This document shows positions 20,980-31,122 of a stretch of 64,000 bases of DNA, one piece after another (the stretch's first letter is position 1; every line of letters starts with the position of its first letter). The stretch is taken from positions 501,867,760 to 501,931,759 of the forward strand of contig OX422210.1 in the NCBI GenBank assembly GCA_949130495.1. Direction: 5' to 3'. Below the pieces are notes generated by a model that saw nothing but the letters and a program-made list of their open reading frames with translations, made no database searches and was not told the origin of the DNA. This stretch comes from Sambucus nigra. Taxonomy: Eukaryota > Streptophyta > Magnoliopsida > Dipsacales > Adoxaceae. The translations under genes and the position numbers were made by a program.

Positions 20980-23843
20980 TGTAATACCCCGTATTTTTAC
21001 GCATATTTATTTTTATGAAAATGGGGATTAATAAAATTAAAGGGAGAAAATTTAAATTGTAATTAATCCAATTTTATGATAATAATTACTAGCGTGATGA
21101 GAGTTAGTAGTTATTGAAATAATATTATAGCCGGGAATAAGATACACGGCTGTTATGTAATATATATTTGGGACGCGTATGAGTCGCGCCACTAGTATGT
21201 ATTTGGGGGTTTAAAGGGTAAATTATTTTTGTATAACCCGGATGACTATTTTAAGTGCGCCAGAGTGTCAAAAAGGGTCGAAATAGTCAGAAAACACTAC
21301 TCGGGTATTTTAATTAGAGTCCGGGATATTTTAGCCAAAAACGACACCCCAAAGGGGTATTTTGGTCTTTTGGAATTTTTGAGTAATTGAATGGACAAAA
21401 ATTAGGTTTAATTAAAAGCATTTAGGGTTAGTGGCCTGTTAGTTTCAACCTACATGACAAAGAGAGGAAAAGAGAGAGAGAACCAAGGAAGAAGAAGAAG
21501 ACTCCATTAGAGCCCTAAGCCAAGAACTCAAGCTTTCACACAAAAAAGTACACGAGCGCGTGGATCGTGTCAAGAGGATCGTTCCCATACCAATTTCAAC
21601 TCATGAATCAGAAGTTCATTTTAAGGCAAGTGATTATCTTGATCTTCCTCTTAGCATTTATTATTCTTGTTAACATATGTTGAGATTTTAGAATTATTAA
21701 TACCAAAATTGGTTTACCTATGATGAGATTGTATAGGAATCTTAGAAATTTGATGGGGGTTTGTATGTAGAGGATTTTTCCCTTTAATAGGAATGTGAAA
21801 TTTGGTGAATTAGATGTTAATCATGAAATAAAAATGAGTTTTTTATAGATTAATAATTCTGGGTTTATGTTAATCTGACTCATGGGAAGATTTAGGAAAT
21901 TATTGAATTTTACTTGATGATTAGAAAGATTTGACCCCTAAATTATGCTAAGAAGTGTTCTAGGGTGACTTAGAGTAGGTTGGAAACCTTTTACTTGGGC
22001 TGGAATGGGTTTAGGTTGAGATTGTGGAGGAGAAAATCTGGAAAAACGAACTTTAAAGATGAACTGGGCAATTACGGAAATTTCGTTAGAAGTCCATCCC
22101 AAGTCGTTCGAACGACCTCATTCGAATGAGACTTCTAACGAGATTCTAGTGGCCCTTTTAACAAGTTTGGTAGTTCGTTCGAAGTAGGGGGGACTTCGTT
22201 CGAACGACCCTCGTTCGAACGAGATTTCCTGGGTCTTCTAACGAGATTCCAGAATGACTTTTAAGGCGCGATTTTTGTTTCAAACTTCCCATAGACTTAT
22301 TTAAATGAGTGTTAGACCTGTATGAATGTCGACTTACTTAGAATTTATAATTATTAGTGAGCGGAGAATATGTCGACCCTCGGAAGGTATGAAAATTCAT
22401 ATAATTAGAGAGATGTGAAGATACAAGTGAGATTATATACGAATAAGGTACGAGTATAATAGGGGATATATTATGCGTACTGCGAATACTAGGATATGGG
22501 AAAGCCAATGAATTTATATAAGTTATGTGTATGCTTATTGCTCAAAATATTATGTGTATGACATACCTAGATACTGGCTATCGAATGAAGGCTAACGCGT
22601 CGTGGATGATCGGATCTTATGTGCCTTCGGGGGATTTAGAGTCGTACCACTAGAGCATGGAACCTAGGTATGGGATATCCGTGATAATGATAATGATGAC
22701 GGTCGTATGGGTGCGTAGGTATGTGCGTAGCCCATCGGCTTGAAACTATGTTCGCCTCCAATAGGTGTTTGTGTTTTTATTGGTTCTCAAGAGATTGAAC
22801 CTGTTGTCCTCTATGCGTGAGCATTGCAATAGGACTAGATAGCCGAGTATGCGTAGCACTAAGGGTTTCTCAACCAAGGGTGCAATATTGCTACATTTAT
22901 ATATAAATTGATATGTATACATAAGAGAATAATGTGTGTATACCGAAATCCTATTTGGTGTCTTATGTAGATGACTATATTTTTTAAGAAGTGTACTTAT
23001 GGTATTTTCAGCTGGGTATTTATAAGAATATGAGAATAAACTAAAGTAATTCTAAACCTATATCGAAATCTTAATTACGTCGGCTTTGAGTTATTTAGGG
23101 ATCCTTTCCAGCATATTAGTATGTACTTAGTAGCCGGTCAGGGTATCATGACTAGTATGGGTAGTTAGCCTCATTAGGCGTGCACATTAGATCAAGAGGT
23201 AAGTATCTCAAGTGAGTACGCTAAGTTAACTTGAATAATAATTGTGCTAATTGAATCAATTTAAGCACTTGCTATTTTAAACTATTTTCAACTCGGGCTC
23301 TGAACCGCTTTTCAGTATATCTTTCTATTGTTGCATTATTTTTAGGTGCCTGGGACACCATCCTTAGGAGACTCTATTAAGTTGTCGTGCTGTAGCTACC
23401 GTGGAGGCTGCAGGATAATTTCTAATAGACGACTCAACCTATTCTTCATTTTTCAGTTATCTATTTTGTTGGATATGTAGTCCTTTCTTCTGTTTACATT
23501 CAAAGATTTAGTTGTTTTAAATTCTCTCTTAGATTTTATTTCCTTTTATTGGATTTATTGCATGGGATTGTATCTGGATGTGTTTTACTCCAGTCATTTA
23601 TTTTACTTCAGTTAGACTTTATTTATATTACTGTGATGCATGGCATTTGTTGGTATTATTTTTTATATTTGTTAGCAACAAGATAAAATTTGGACATCAC
23701 CTTTTTTAAATACTAGGTGGTTTGTTTTTATTAAATTAAAATTTGAGTTTTCGAAAGTGATGCATTATCTGGACCAACTTGATTTTATGAAATTTATTAA
23801 TTAAGGACTGATCACTCGATAATTAATTAGGCGGGGTGTCACA
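20980..23843 (+). repeat. 3' LTR, 2864 bp
   Basis: Starts TGTAATACCCCGTA and ends GGCGGGGTGTCACA. The inverse of its end reads TGTGACACCCCG, so the LTR tips are inverted repeats of about 12 bp. It contains a TCGA-palindrome cluster (22081-22260). The last 886 bp match the 5' LTR remnant. Confidence 0.95.
22081..22260. repeat. TCGA-centred palindrome cluster in LTR
   Basis: Contains GTCGTTCGAACGAC, CTCATTCGAATGAG, CTTCGTTCGAACGA and TCGTTCGAACGAGA, plus an outer inverted pair TCGTTAGAAGT / ACTTCTAACGA at 22083 and 22131. TTCTAACGAGATTC recurs twice. Confidence 0.9.
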
Positions 23844-24823
23844 TATTTGTACCTTTTAAATTAACTAAAATTAATTACTTAATTAAAATATGTTAGTGTT
23901 CATGCTCCCTCTAGTAGAGCATCCTTACTAGAATGAGGATGTCAATACTCGTAGGTTTTCGATTGTTTATTCAGTCGCGTTGTCATTTTGGTGATTGTAA
24001 TTTTTGGAGATGGTTTAAATAGCATTGCAACATTTGATTAAGAAAAATGCTCCAATGCTATAAAGATGATCTCATTATTGAATATCCTAAATCTATTTAT
24101 TGTCTCCACATTTATTTTGTATGCAAGTGCAATGTGATATATGATGTTTTATGTTCTAGGACCTTCTGATGTAGTTATAATTTGATCAAATAGATCGAAG
24201 CCGGAAATATTCACTGATCGAATCTTCAAGATATGATCATTTATATGAGCTGTCGGCCACATGTTTGCTTATCCGAATTGGTCGAATAAGTCAAAAAATT
24301 TCTCCAAAATAGCCCCTAAAGGTTTGTAGCCTGAATGGGATGGAGTGGTTTGATCATTGATTGACTTTGATGCTAGCGGCAGTGATGGTTGATCGATTGT
24401 GGAAGATGATGTTGAAGTGTATCAACACTTATGGTTTTTTGAGATAAATATTCATTTTATTCTTCTGTTGAGATCGAAGGGTACACTCATAATATTCCTC
24501 AGCCTTATAAGGGTACACTAATAATCTATATAATGAGGAGACCAAAAGGTGAGATGCGTGTGTCAACCGTAACCTAGGGTTTCATTTTAATTGATGAACT
24601 ACCTTGGAAGTTGATCTAAGAAGTTCAATGGCTTCTCCTACTGCCATTTTGCACATCCAGTTATGCACTTATTCAAAAAATATTCTAAAGCCTTCAAAGT
24701 CTTCTTAGCAATAGTAAGTTTCTTTTCCCCGTATTTTTCATTTCCTCTACAATTTTCTTTAAACAATTGTTTTCATCTACCCGCTTTTTCATATTTTTCC
24801 ATCATTCTTATTTTTTATTTTAA
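23844..24823. other. Unassigned AT-rich stretch
   Basis: No coding capacity or known family is recognised. Short words such as GATCGAA(G/T) recur but do not form an array. It may be decayed LTR sequence of the element that carried the next antisense-gene fragment. Confidence 0.4.
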
Positions 24824-25937
24824 GAAAATGGTTTATTCGGTGAGTAAGAAATCCACATGAGAGTTTAAGAAGAGATTTTTTATTTCCTATTGGGTTGTGA
24901 TTGATTGTGCTGAAGAACCTGAAGATTGTTACAACGTAGAGGGGGTCACTGATTGCACAGTCGGTCTATTACAGAGGACAACATCAATTTCCCCCCAAAA
25001 CAATTATTTTTTGAATTTTGTGAGTACTTAAGAGTAGTTCCTTCTCAATGTACCCCAAACACACGAGGAATATGAACAGGGTTCATAGAATCAAAGAGCT
25101 ATATTAAACTCAAATCAAAATTCTAGAGATTAAGTATTATTACACATAACAACACCTTCTACTTAAAGTCGAGAAGATCAGATAGAGTCCTTGTTATAAA
25201 TATCCCTTACTCCAGTAAGGGTTATTAGAGTCATGGATTTATTGGAGGATAGTGGGATCATCCACCAATTCCTAAGGGTGATCATCCCTATAAAGGTTTT
25301 AGGTGCCTGAACGGGTAACACAAAATAAGTTAGTCAATGCCTTTTGGTTGTCGTTTTTTTTGGTCGACTAAGTTTCACATAAATTTTTGCTAACATCTAA
25401 TTTTTTTTGTTCTATGCAGAAGCTTCCAAAAGGATCCCAATGCTTTCCATGTTGATTTGATGAACTAGTTGAAGCTTCGAAATTCAGGAGGCCTTCGTCT
25501 ACTGGTGGTGAGCATCCCAGATTGGAATCCTTATTTCTTGAGTACACCATTACAACCACCTCTTTTATTCCTATACCTATGGACAAAATTATTGAGATCC
25601 CAATAGCTTTAAGAAATGAAGAGTCTTTGGGAGAGTCCACTTTAACTTCTTTTGAGTTTATAGACATCATCTCCATCTTTGTTGTTCTTATTTCCAAAGA
25701 ACAAATGTATCCAAGGGAAAAAATCACCATTTTGTTGGATGAGTTAGACCTACTCACTTCCCCAAGAGCCTAACCTTCCAAAAGGAAGGAGATTGGAGGT
25801 CCATCTGACCTCATTAACTTGTATGATTCTCCTGACAAAATCAATCTCAAAAGAAGAACATGATTGGCACTGATCCTTCTGACTCTACTATTTTTTCCAC
25901 CAAGAAGGTGGATGCCCCCATCAAGGGTAAGGGTCAC
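24824..25937 (+). pseudogene. Fragment of Tat antisense gene (copy C)
   Basis: It starts ATGGTTTATTC at 24828, matching in form the start ATGGTTTATC of the better copy at 26863. In a frame near 24985-25070 it encodes NFPPKQLFFEFCEYLRVVPS then QCTPNTRGI, which resembles FSFPPNPLCLEFFNIFDIVP then ERVAPNTWRV of the copy at 27015. This is the form of the putative gypsy-type transposon domain found in antisense genes of Tat elements (F-P-L..., APNTW). Many stops and shifts follow. The right part (25800-25937) is lysine and serine rich (TKKVDAPIKGKGH). It is cut by the LTR at 25938. No function can be assigned. Confidence 0.5.
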
Positions 25938-26437
25938 TGTTGATGTAAAAAACTAGATTTAATCTAATTAATTAATCACAGATAAATAAAGATTAAAGAA
26001 ATAAGACAAAGGATTTTAAAGTTGTCCAGCCTTAGGAAAATGGCCTACGTCCACTGTTGTTGTATTGCTGATTTTTTTTGCTTTAATCTTGATGAACGAT
26101 TATCAGAGATCAACTGTCCCTTTATGAAGAGTGTTACAATGTATTTATAGCCCTGGGGCTCTCTATGTGAATAGGCGGTATGCCTTTAATTAATAGATAC
26201 ATACATCTGTACAATATGAATATTCATTAAATCTGATGTTCATTGAACGTGTAGTTGTCGCTTGATCTTCTTGTCCAGATTCTTGGTATGGATACTTTCT
26301 CGTCACGCCATGTAGATTGGCTGTTGAGTTGCTCGTAGCATTGAGTAGGTCAGTGAGAAATTATATTTCTTCCATGTAAGATGCCACGTGTCTTCATATA
26401 ATTGGTCCACGTCAGCTGACTAATTTTGTCATCAACA
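25938..26437 (-). repeat. Tat-type LTR, minus orientation, 500 bp (family B)
   Basis: On the minus strand it begins TGTTGATGAC and ends ACATCAACA, so its tips are inverted repeats. It contains TATAAATAC (rc of about 26135-26143) and, before the end, CAGTGGACGTAGGCC, which recurs in the LTRs at 60285 and in similar form at 36865. The flanks GTCAC and GAAGC differ, so there is no target duplication of a solo LTR. It is in the place expected for the 3' LTR of the minus-strand Tat element to its right, but it differs from the LTR at 36746-37151. Confidence 0.8.
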
Positions 26438-26862
26438 GAAGCCACCAATGTTTCACAGTTGAGGTTTATTATGAGAATGTGGAACATTATGCCCAGAAGT
26501 TGCTCGGATTATTTATCCCCATTCTTTTAGGAATTTTCCTTTGTGGTCTTGGCATTTGAGCGTGAAATGGAAAACTTGTGAATATTTTGGATCTTCAACA
26601 GTCGTTTGGATATTTGCGTCTTTTTTGTCTTCTAGCCGCTGGAAACGAAAAGGCCTTTTCTAGTAATCATTTTTTCTCTTTTCCCGAGGTGAAGTATTTA
26701 AACGCGACATAAATCTAGTCGTCTTCTACTTTTCAAATCTGCATTTCTGAACTCTTCATTTTTTCTCTCTCTTGTACCTTCGTTCCTTTTGTCATTCATT
26801 GTCAACTTTTTTCTCTTCCTTCTATAAGATTTTCTTCCCTCTTCTCTATTTACTTTATTCAC
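26438..26862 (+). promoter_or_regulatory. Putative promoter and leader of antisense gene (copy B)
   Basis: TATTTAAA at 26695-26702 is followed by a pyrimidine-rich leader (TTTTTCTCTCTCTTG) up to the ATG at 26863. This is the order expected for a plant promoter facing the antisense gene. Inference only. Confidence 0.4.
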
Positions 26863-29047
26863 GATGGTTTATCTTATTAAATCGTTGGATAAATTTTGGT
26901 CTGAGTTTTCAATCCCTTCTTAGGTTATTTTGGAAGAACTTTCTGGTCCTTCTGATTTATTTTTCTTTGGCTGAGGGACACTGGTTCTCAAGTCTTTTTG
27001 CTGAGTGTGGCTTTTCTTTCCCGCCAAATCCCTTGTGCTTGGAGTTTTTCTAATATTTCGATATTGTACCTGAAAGAGTAGCTCCAAATACATGGAGGGT
27101 TGTTAATGGCATACATAGGTTGAATCAACTTCATCTAACTCATTTAGGAATTCTAGAAATTATGTATTGCTATAGATGGGTTACCAGTGACACTACTTTC
27201 TATTTAAAAACTAGATTTTCGAATAAAGCTTTATTTTTCAATCTTCCCGATGGCAATAGAGACTACTTTGATCATGGGGTAGTGATGAAAAATTGACAAC
27301 ACCCCTCATTAAAGGGAAATGATGTGTACCAAGGTCCCAAGTGTCCACCTTATGGCAATGGGATAGGTTGTTTTTATTTTTGAAATCTTATTTTTTTTGT
27401 GTTTGATGAAATGTATCACTGACATTAATTTTGTTTGTTACAGTAGACAGTAAAAGGAAGCCTCCAAAAGAGACTGATATTAATATAAAACATTTAAAAC
27501 TTATGTGGAGTTTGAATCAATCGATTGCTGGGGAGAATATTAGAGCTGCTTCGTATTTATTGAGATATAAAAATACCACTTCTTCATTTATTGCTCGCCC
27601 TCTTGCTCCACATGTGGTGATTGATCTTAACCAAATACCAAGATCTCGCGTAAGTGAAGGAGGATTTTCTCCATACTTGCACACTTCCATTTCTGATTTG
27701 ATGATGAAGAAGAGGAAATTTACCACCTACTTTGATCAGTCTGCCTATGCCACTGATGGGGCAAAGGTAATAAAAAAGGATGTCCCAGCTGAGGGGATAA
27801 AGAATATAGATATTTACCCATCTAAGGGGGTATCGACATCTACTATGGAGGTTGGTAAGAAGCTCCCAATTATTTCAAAAGAGGCAGAATCTTTGATTGA
27901 AGATGTTTCCATTACACAAGAAGAGACAACACCTTTGATTGAAGATACGACTTTAAAAAGATTAAGAAGAGGTCTCGTAGAAAAACCTGCTCATTCTTCT
28001 AAGGTTGGGGATCCTGCTTTGAGTGCTACTGCCCTAGTTCTCACTGCTCCAAACTCGGCCAAAGATTTCATTAGGTCTTGGGTCATTCCTGAACACCAAG
28101 CTGTTGATGACTCTCTTTCTCGTGAGAGAATTATCGATTTAGCTACCTAACATATTACGTCAGTAAGTATCGTTAATTTTACTCCTTCATTTTCAAATGG
28201 TCTATTCTCATTCTGAATCGAACTTCTTTCTTTTTCAACTTGTGACGTGTTTTAATAGAATTTTGAAGAAAGATGAAGCCATCAGGGTTTCAACTTCCTC
28301 TAGCGGAGTGGAAGAAGCTTTTGTTGGTTTAACCCAATCTTTGAAGGAATCTCATCAGAAGTACAAGGACGACAAGACTGTCTGGGAAAACAAAGTTAAA
28401 TCTTCTGAGTTAGCCCTTGACCAAGCTAATACAGCCTTTACTCTGGCAGAGAAAACTTCCAAGGAAGTTAGTGTTAAGCTTGAAGAAGTTGAACGATGTA
28501 AGAAAGAGCTCGAGGAGAAACTGAAATCTGCTGAAGAGCTCGGCGCCAAGATTAAAGATGCTGAACGACGTAAGAAATATTTGTAGGAGAAACTGAAATC
28601 CACCAAATAACTTCTTAGAGTGAAATCTTCCTCGAACAGAGAAAAGAGAGAAGCTACTGTGAAAAAATCCTTTAGTGCTGGTTGGGATAAGGGATGGAAT
28701 AAAGCCTTGGCTGCTATGTCTTCCCAAATAGAGTATTCAAGTGTTAAGTATTTTAGGGATGGATGGGTAGCAACTTTAAAGAAATTGAACGTTGATGAAG
28801 ATTCTGAGTTGTTCCCGGAGCATACTCATGGCCCTCCTCCCTCTGTTGGAGAATAAGAAGAAGATGAGGCTGCATCAGATGAATCTTCTATGATAGGAGA
28901 GCAAATCTCTATTGTTGTTGTTATTCAACCCGCCGAGCAAGTACAACGAGTTGGTGTATCTTCCGAGCAACCGCCATCACTGTCTGAGCAACCAACCCCT
29001 TCCTCCAAATCGTCCAAAGAAGTCATAAGAAATAAGGAGAAGGTTTA
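26863..29047 (+). pseudogene. Tat antisense gene copy B, first part (gypsy-type domain plus coiled coil)
   Basis: Start ATG at 26863 (MVYLIKSLDKFWSEFSIPS, then a stop). The frames near 26990-27366 encode CGFSFPPNPLCLEFF, VPERVAPNTWRVVNGIHRLN and YCYRWVTSDTTFYLKTRFSN, the form of the plant putative gypsy-type transposon domain. An intron (27367-27443) joins in frame to SKRKPPKETDINIKHLKLMW. The frame 27431-28150 continues without breaks, lysine and serine rich. A second intron probably spans 28163-28258 (CA|GTAAGT to TTTAATAG). Then comes a coiled coil (LEEVERCKKELEEKLKSAEE) and a tail with AGWDKGWNKALAAM, ending at 29047. It lies opposite to the minus-strand pol at 31123-36679. It is unusually open for this window, so it decayed less or later. 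Role unknown. Confidence 0.65.
27367..27443 (+). other. Putative 77-bp intron in antisense gene copy B
   Basis: Donor ATAG|GTTG and acceptor TTGTTACAG|TAGACAG with a T-rich stretch between them. Removal joins ATA-G to TA-GAC so that the frame before and after is the same (V-D-S-K-R-K). The intron itself contains stops. Confidence 0.6.
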
Positions 29048-29210
29048 AAGTTGTTAGGGTATTTTATTTCGTTGTTTTCTTAGATGTAACCCTTTACCGT
29101 GATGAATAAAAAATGAACTTTTGTTATTTGTCTGGAATTTCTCTCTTACTTGCTCTGTTCGCATCATTATTGATTTTGTTTTTCATCTTCTCTTTACTAG
29201 TTTGTGGCCA
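29048..29210 (+). other. Gap between two parts of antisense gene copy B
   Basis: AT-rich; contains AATAAAAAATG near 29104 and a T-rich run ending TTTGTGGCCAG before GATGG at 29212. It is either an intron or the end of one unit and the start of the next. Confidence 0.35.
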
Positions 29211-30490
29211 GGATGGAAATCTTATCAGCTAATGATACAAAGTTGATAAAGAAGTGCAATGCCTATTTTAAAGTTGGTCATGTAAACTTGACTGAGGCCT
29301 AAATAATTAACATCCTCAAATCAGATGCTTCTAAACGAGCAATTGAGGCTTATCATTACTTGAAGTTCTTACTTGATCGTGTTGTAGCCAACAACGTAGC
29401 TTATTACCAAATGATTGAAGAGCTTCAAGGGACGATCAAAGATCTTCAACAGCAGTATAAAGAATCCACCATACTCTTCCATCAAGGTTATGAGAAAAAG
29501 TACCAACAACTGAGTGCTGACAAGGGATATGACAAGTACATTTCAGCTCACGAGAAAAAGGAAAGTGTGTTAAAGCTTGAGGTTGAAGAGCACAGACATA
29601 TTGCAAAGCTGTTAGAGCAAGAGAACATCACTTTGCAGGAGGAAATAAAATAGCTAAAATCTGCTGCTTCCTCTTCTTCAGGAGCCTTGGTCCCAATTAA
29701 TGATGATGGTTTTTCCTTTTTAGAAGTAGAAAATGCTAACTTACGAGATGTGTTAGAAACCTTGAAACGAACTGGGCTTTCCATAGCTGCTCGTGGAAGA
29801 GCAAGATCTTCTTCCCATGGATGAGCAAGGGCTGGTCGGGTTACTATTGATGAGACGAGAACCCAATTGGCCTTAGAAAATCAAGCAGTTTAGTTGACGA
29901 TGAAGAATCGGGATTTGGCGAAAATGTCTAACAAAATTCAGGGTCTCACCGACCAACTCTCCAATCAGAGTTCTACACTGGAAAGTAAAGAAATTCTGGT
30001 GAAAAAGCTCCACGAGAAACTTGATAGATTGACTTATCAATTCCATAAGCAGCCCAGGGAATTTTGGATGGCTGGGTATAATGAAGCTCTGTATCATCTT
30101 AATGCTCGTTTACAGCAGTCGAACAACGAAAGATATAAGAAGGGGTGGTTAAATGCTTTATGTGTTCTAAAACTGGAGCAAGGTCATTTCTTATGGGATT
30201 ATTATGAACCTGGAGTTCTTGATTTACCTGTTCCTCCTTTCAAACTTGACCTTAGTTGGATTCCAGCTCGTGTCAATCCTCATGTTTTGATCTCCAAGTA
30301 TCTTGGTGATTATAGTCTTCATTCAACCTTTGAGATATCTCGCCCAGAGCACCTGCTTGATCGACCATCTGTAATTAATGTCAGAATGCTGCGAGATATA
30401 AACTTTATCAACTCTCCTTATGCATTATATGATCCTCGAGCTGGGGTGGAACCTGTGCCAAAAGAAGATGGGAAGAAACCCATAGAATAG
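29211..30490 (+). pseudogene. Tat antisense gene copy B, second part (coiled coil, C-terminal globular tail)
   Basis: The frame begins near MEILSANDTKLIKKCNAYFK and has a stop near 29301. 29360-29653 encodes a coiled coil (MIEELQGTIKDLQQQYKEST), and 29894-30490 encodes another (STLESKEILVKKLHEKL) followed by a compact tail: FWMAGYNEALYHLNARLQQS, RYKKGWLNALCVLKLE, WDYYEPGVLDLPVPPFKLDL and the end DGKKPIE. The W-x-x-G-x-x-x-A-L motif also occurs in the first part, so the two parts are built alike and may be a duplication. One TAG and one TGA interrupt it. It ends 633 bases from the convergent pol 3' end. Role unknown. Confidence 0.55.
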
Positions 30491-30624
30491 GACCTTTGTA
30501 TGTAATGAATCCAATCGTATGTAAATCTGCTTGGTTTTAATAAAGAAAGATGATTTAGTTTCTTTTACAATTTCATTTTCTTGGAACTATTTTGTAAAAT
30601 ATCTTTGTTATTCACTGGTGAATA

Positions 30625-30657
30625 TGTATATATATATATATATATAAATATATATAT
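30625..30657. repeat. (TA)n microsatellite
   Basis: A short AT dinucleotide run downstream of antisense gene copy B. Confidence 0.9.
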
Positions 30658-30834
30658 CTGTAGAAGGACAAAATGTCCTGCTTGTTTATAGTGACTTGTC
30701 ACTCTTTGGGCCTAAACAATGGAATGATTTTCATCCCATGTTCCAGCTTAATTGTAGTAATCCCATTAAGATTACCTTGTTGCCTAGACAATGGATGCCC
30801 CGAGAGGTCATCCATCTTCATGCCTAGTTTAGCA

Positions 30835-31032
30835 CCAACCAACCGGAGTTGGTGGTTATTGAGTAGCCGATCAACCGGAGTTAGTGGTTAATAAGTTACC
30901 AACCAATAAGAATTGGTGGTTAACGAGTTACCGACCAATCGGAGTTGGTGGTTGCTGATTTACTGACCAACCGGAACTGGTGGTTATTAAATTACTGACC
31001 AACCGGAGTTGGTGGTTATTGAATTGCTCTGA
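30835..31032. repeat. 32-bp tandem array, six units, hairpin-forming
   Basis: AACCGGAGTTGG-like cores recur at 30841, 30873, 30905, 30937, 30969 and 31001, exactly 32 bp apart. Each core is an inverted repeat (CCAAC, CGGA, GTTGG). It lies between the 3' end of the antisense gene (plus) and the 3' end of integrase (minus). Confidence 0.95.
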
Positions 31033-31122
31033 ACTTGTGTTTGTGTAGTGTGTAGCACTAATATTCCCAAAAAAAATTAAAAATTCAACCAAGGAAGAAA
31101 TATGGGCAAAACATCCCTTTAT

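Larger units (their letters stand above)
15510..23843 (+). mobile_element. Tekay/Del-like chromovirus with truncated 5' LTR
   Basis: Order: 5' LTR remnant (15510-16400), primer-binding site (16403), gag, protease, RT, RNase H, integrase, chromodomain, polypurine tract (20969), 3' LTR (20980-23843). The chromodomain at the end of pol and the long LTR (2864 bp) fit the Tekay/Del clade of chromoviruses. The 5' LTR lacks about its first 1.98 kb compared with the 3' LTR, so no target duplication can be seen. All genes are broken by stops and frameshifts, and the integrase core is deleted. Confidence 0.9.

Noticed and set aside
25522..25773. 83-codon plus-strand frame as an independent gene
   Set aside because: It is a piece of the decayed antisense gene copy C, with no start context or family match of its own.
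25938..26437. Solo LTR with target duplication
   Set aside because: Flanks GTCAC and GAAGC do not match, so a simple solo LTR insertion is not supported.
30835..31032. CRISPR-like array of 32-bp units
   Set aside because: Units are contiguous with no variable spacers; it is an ordinary tandem array.
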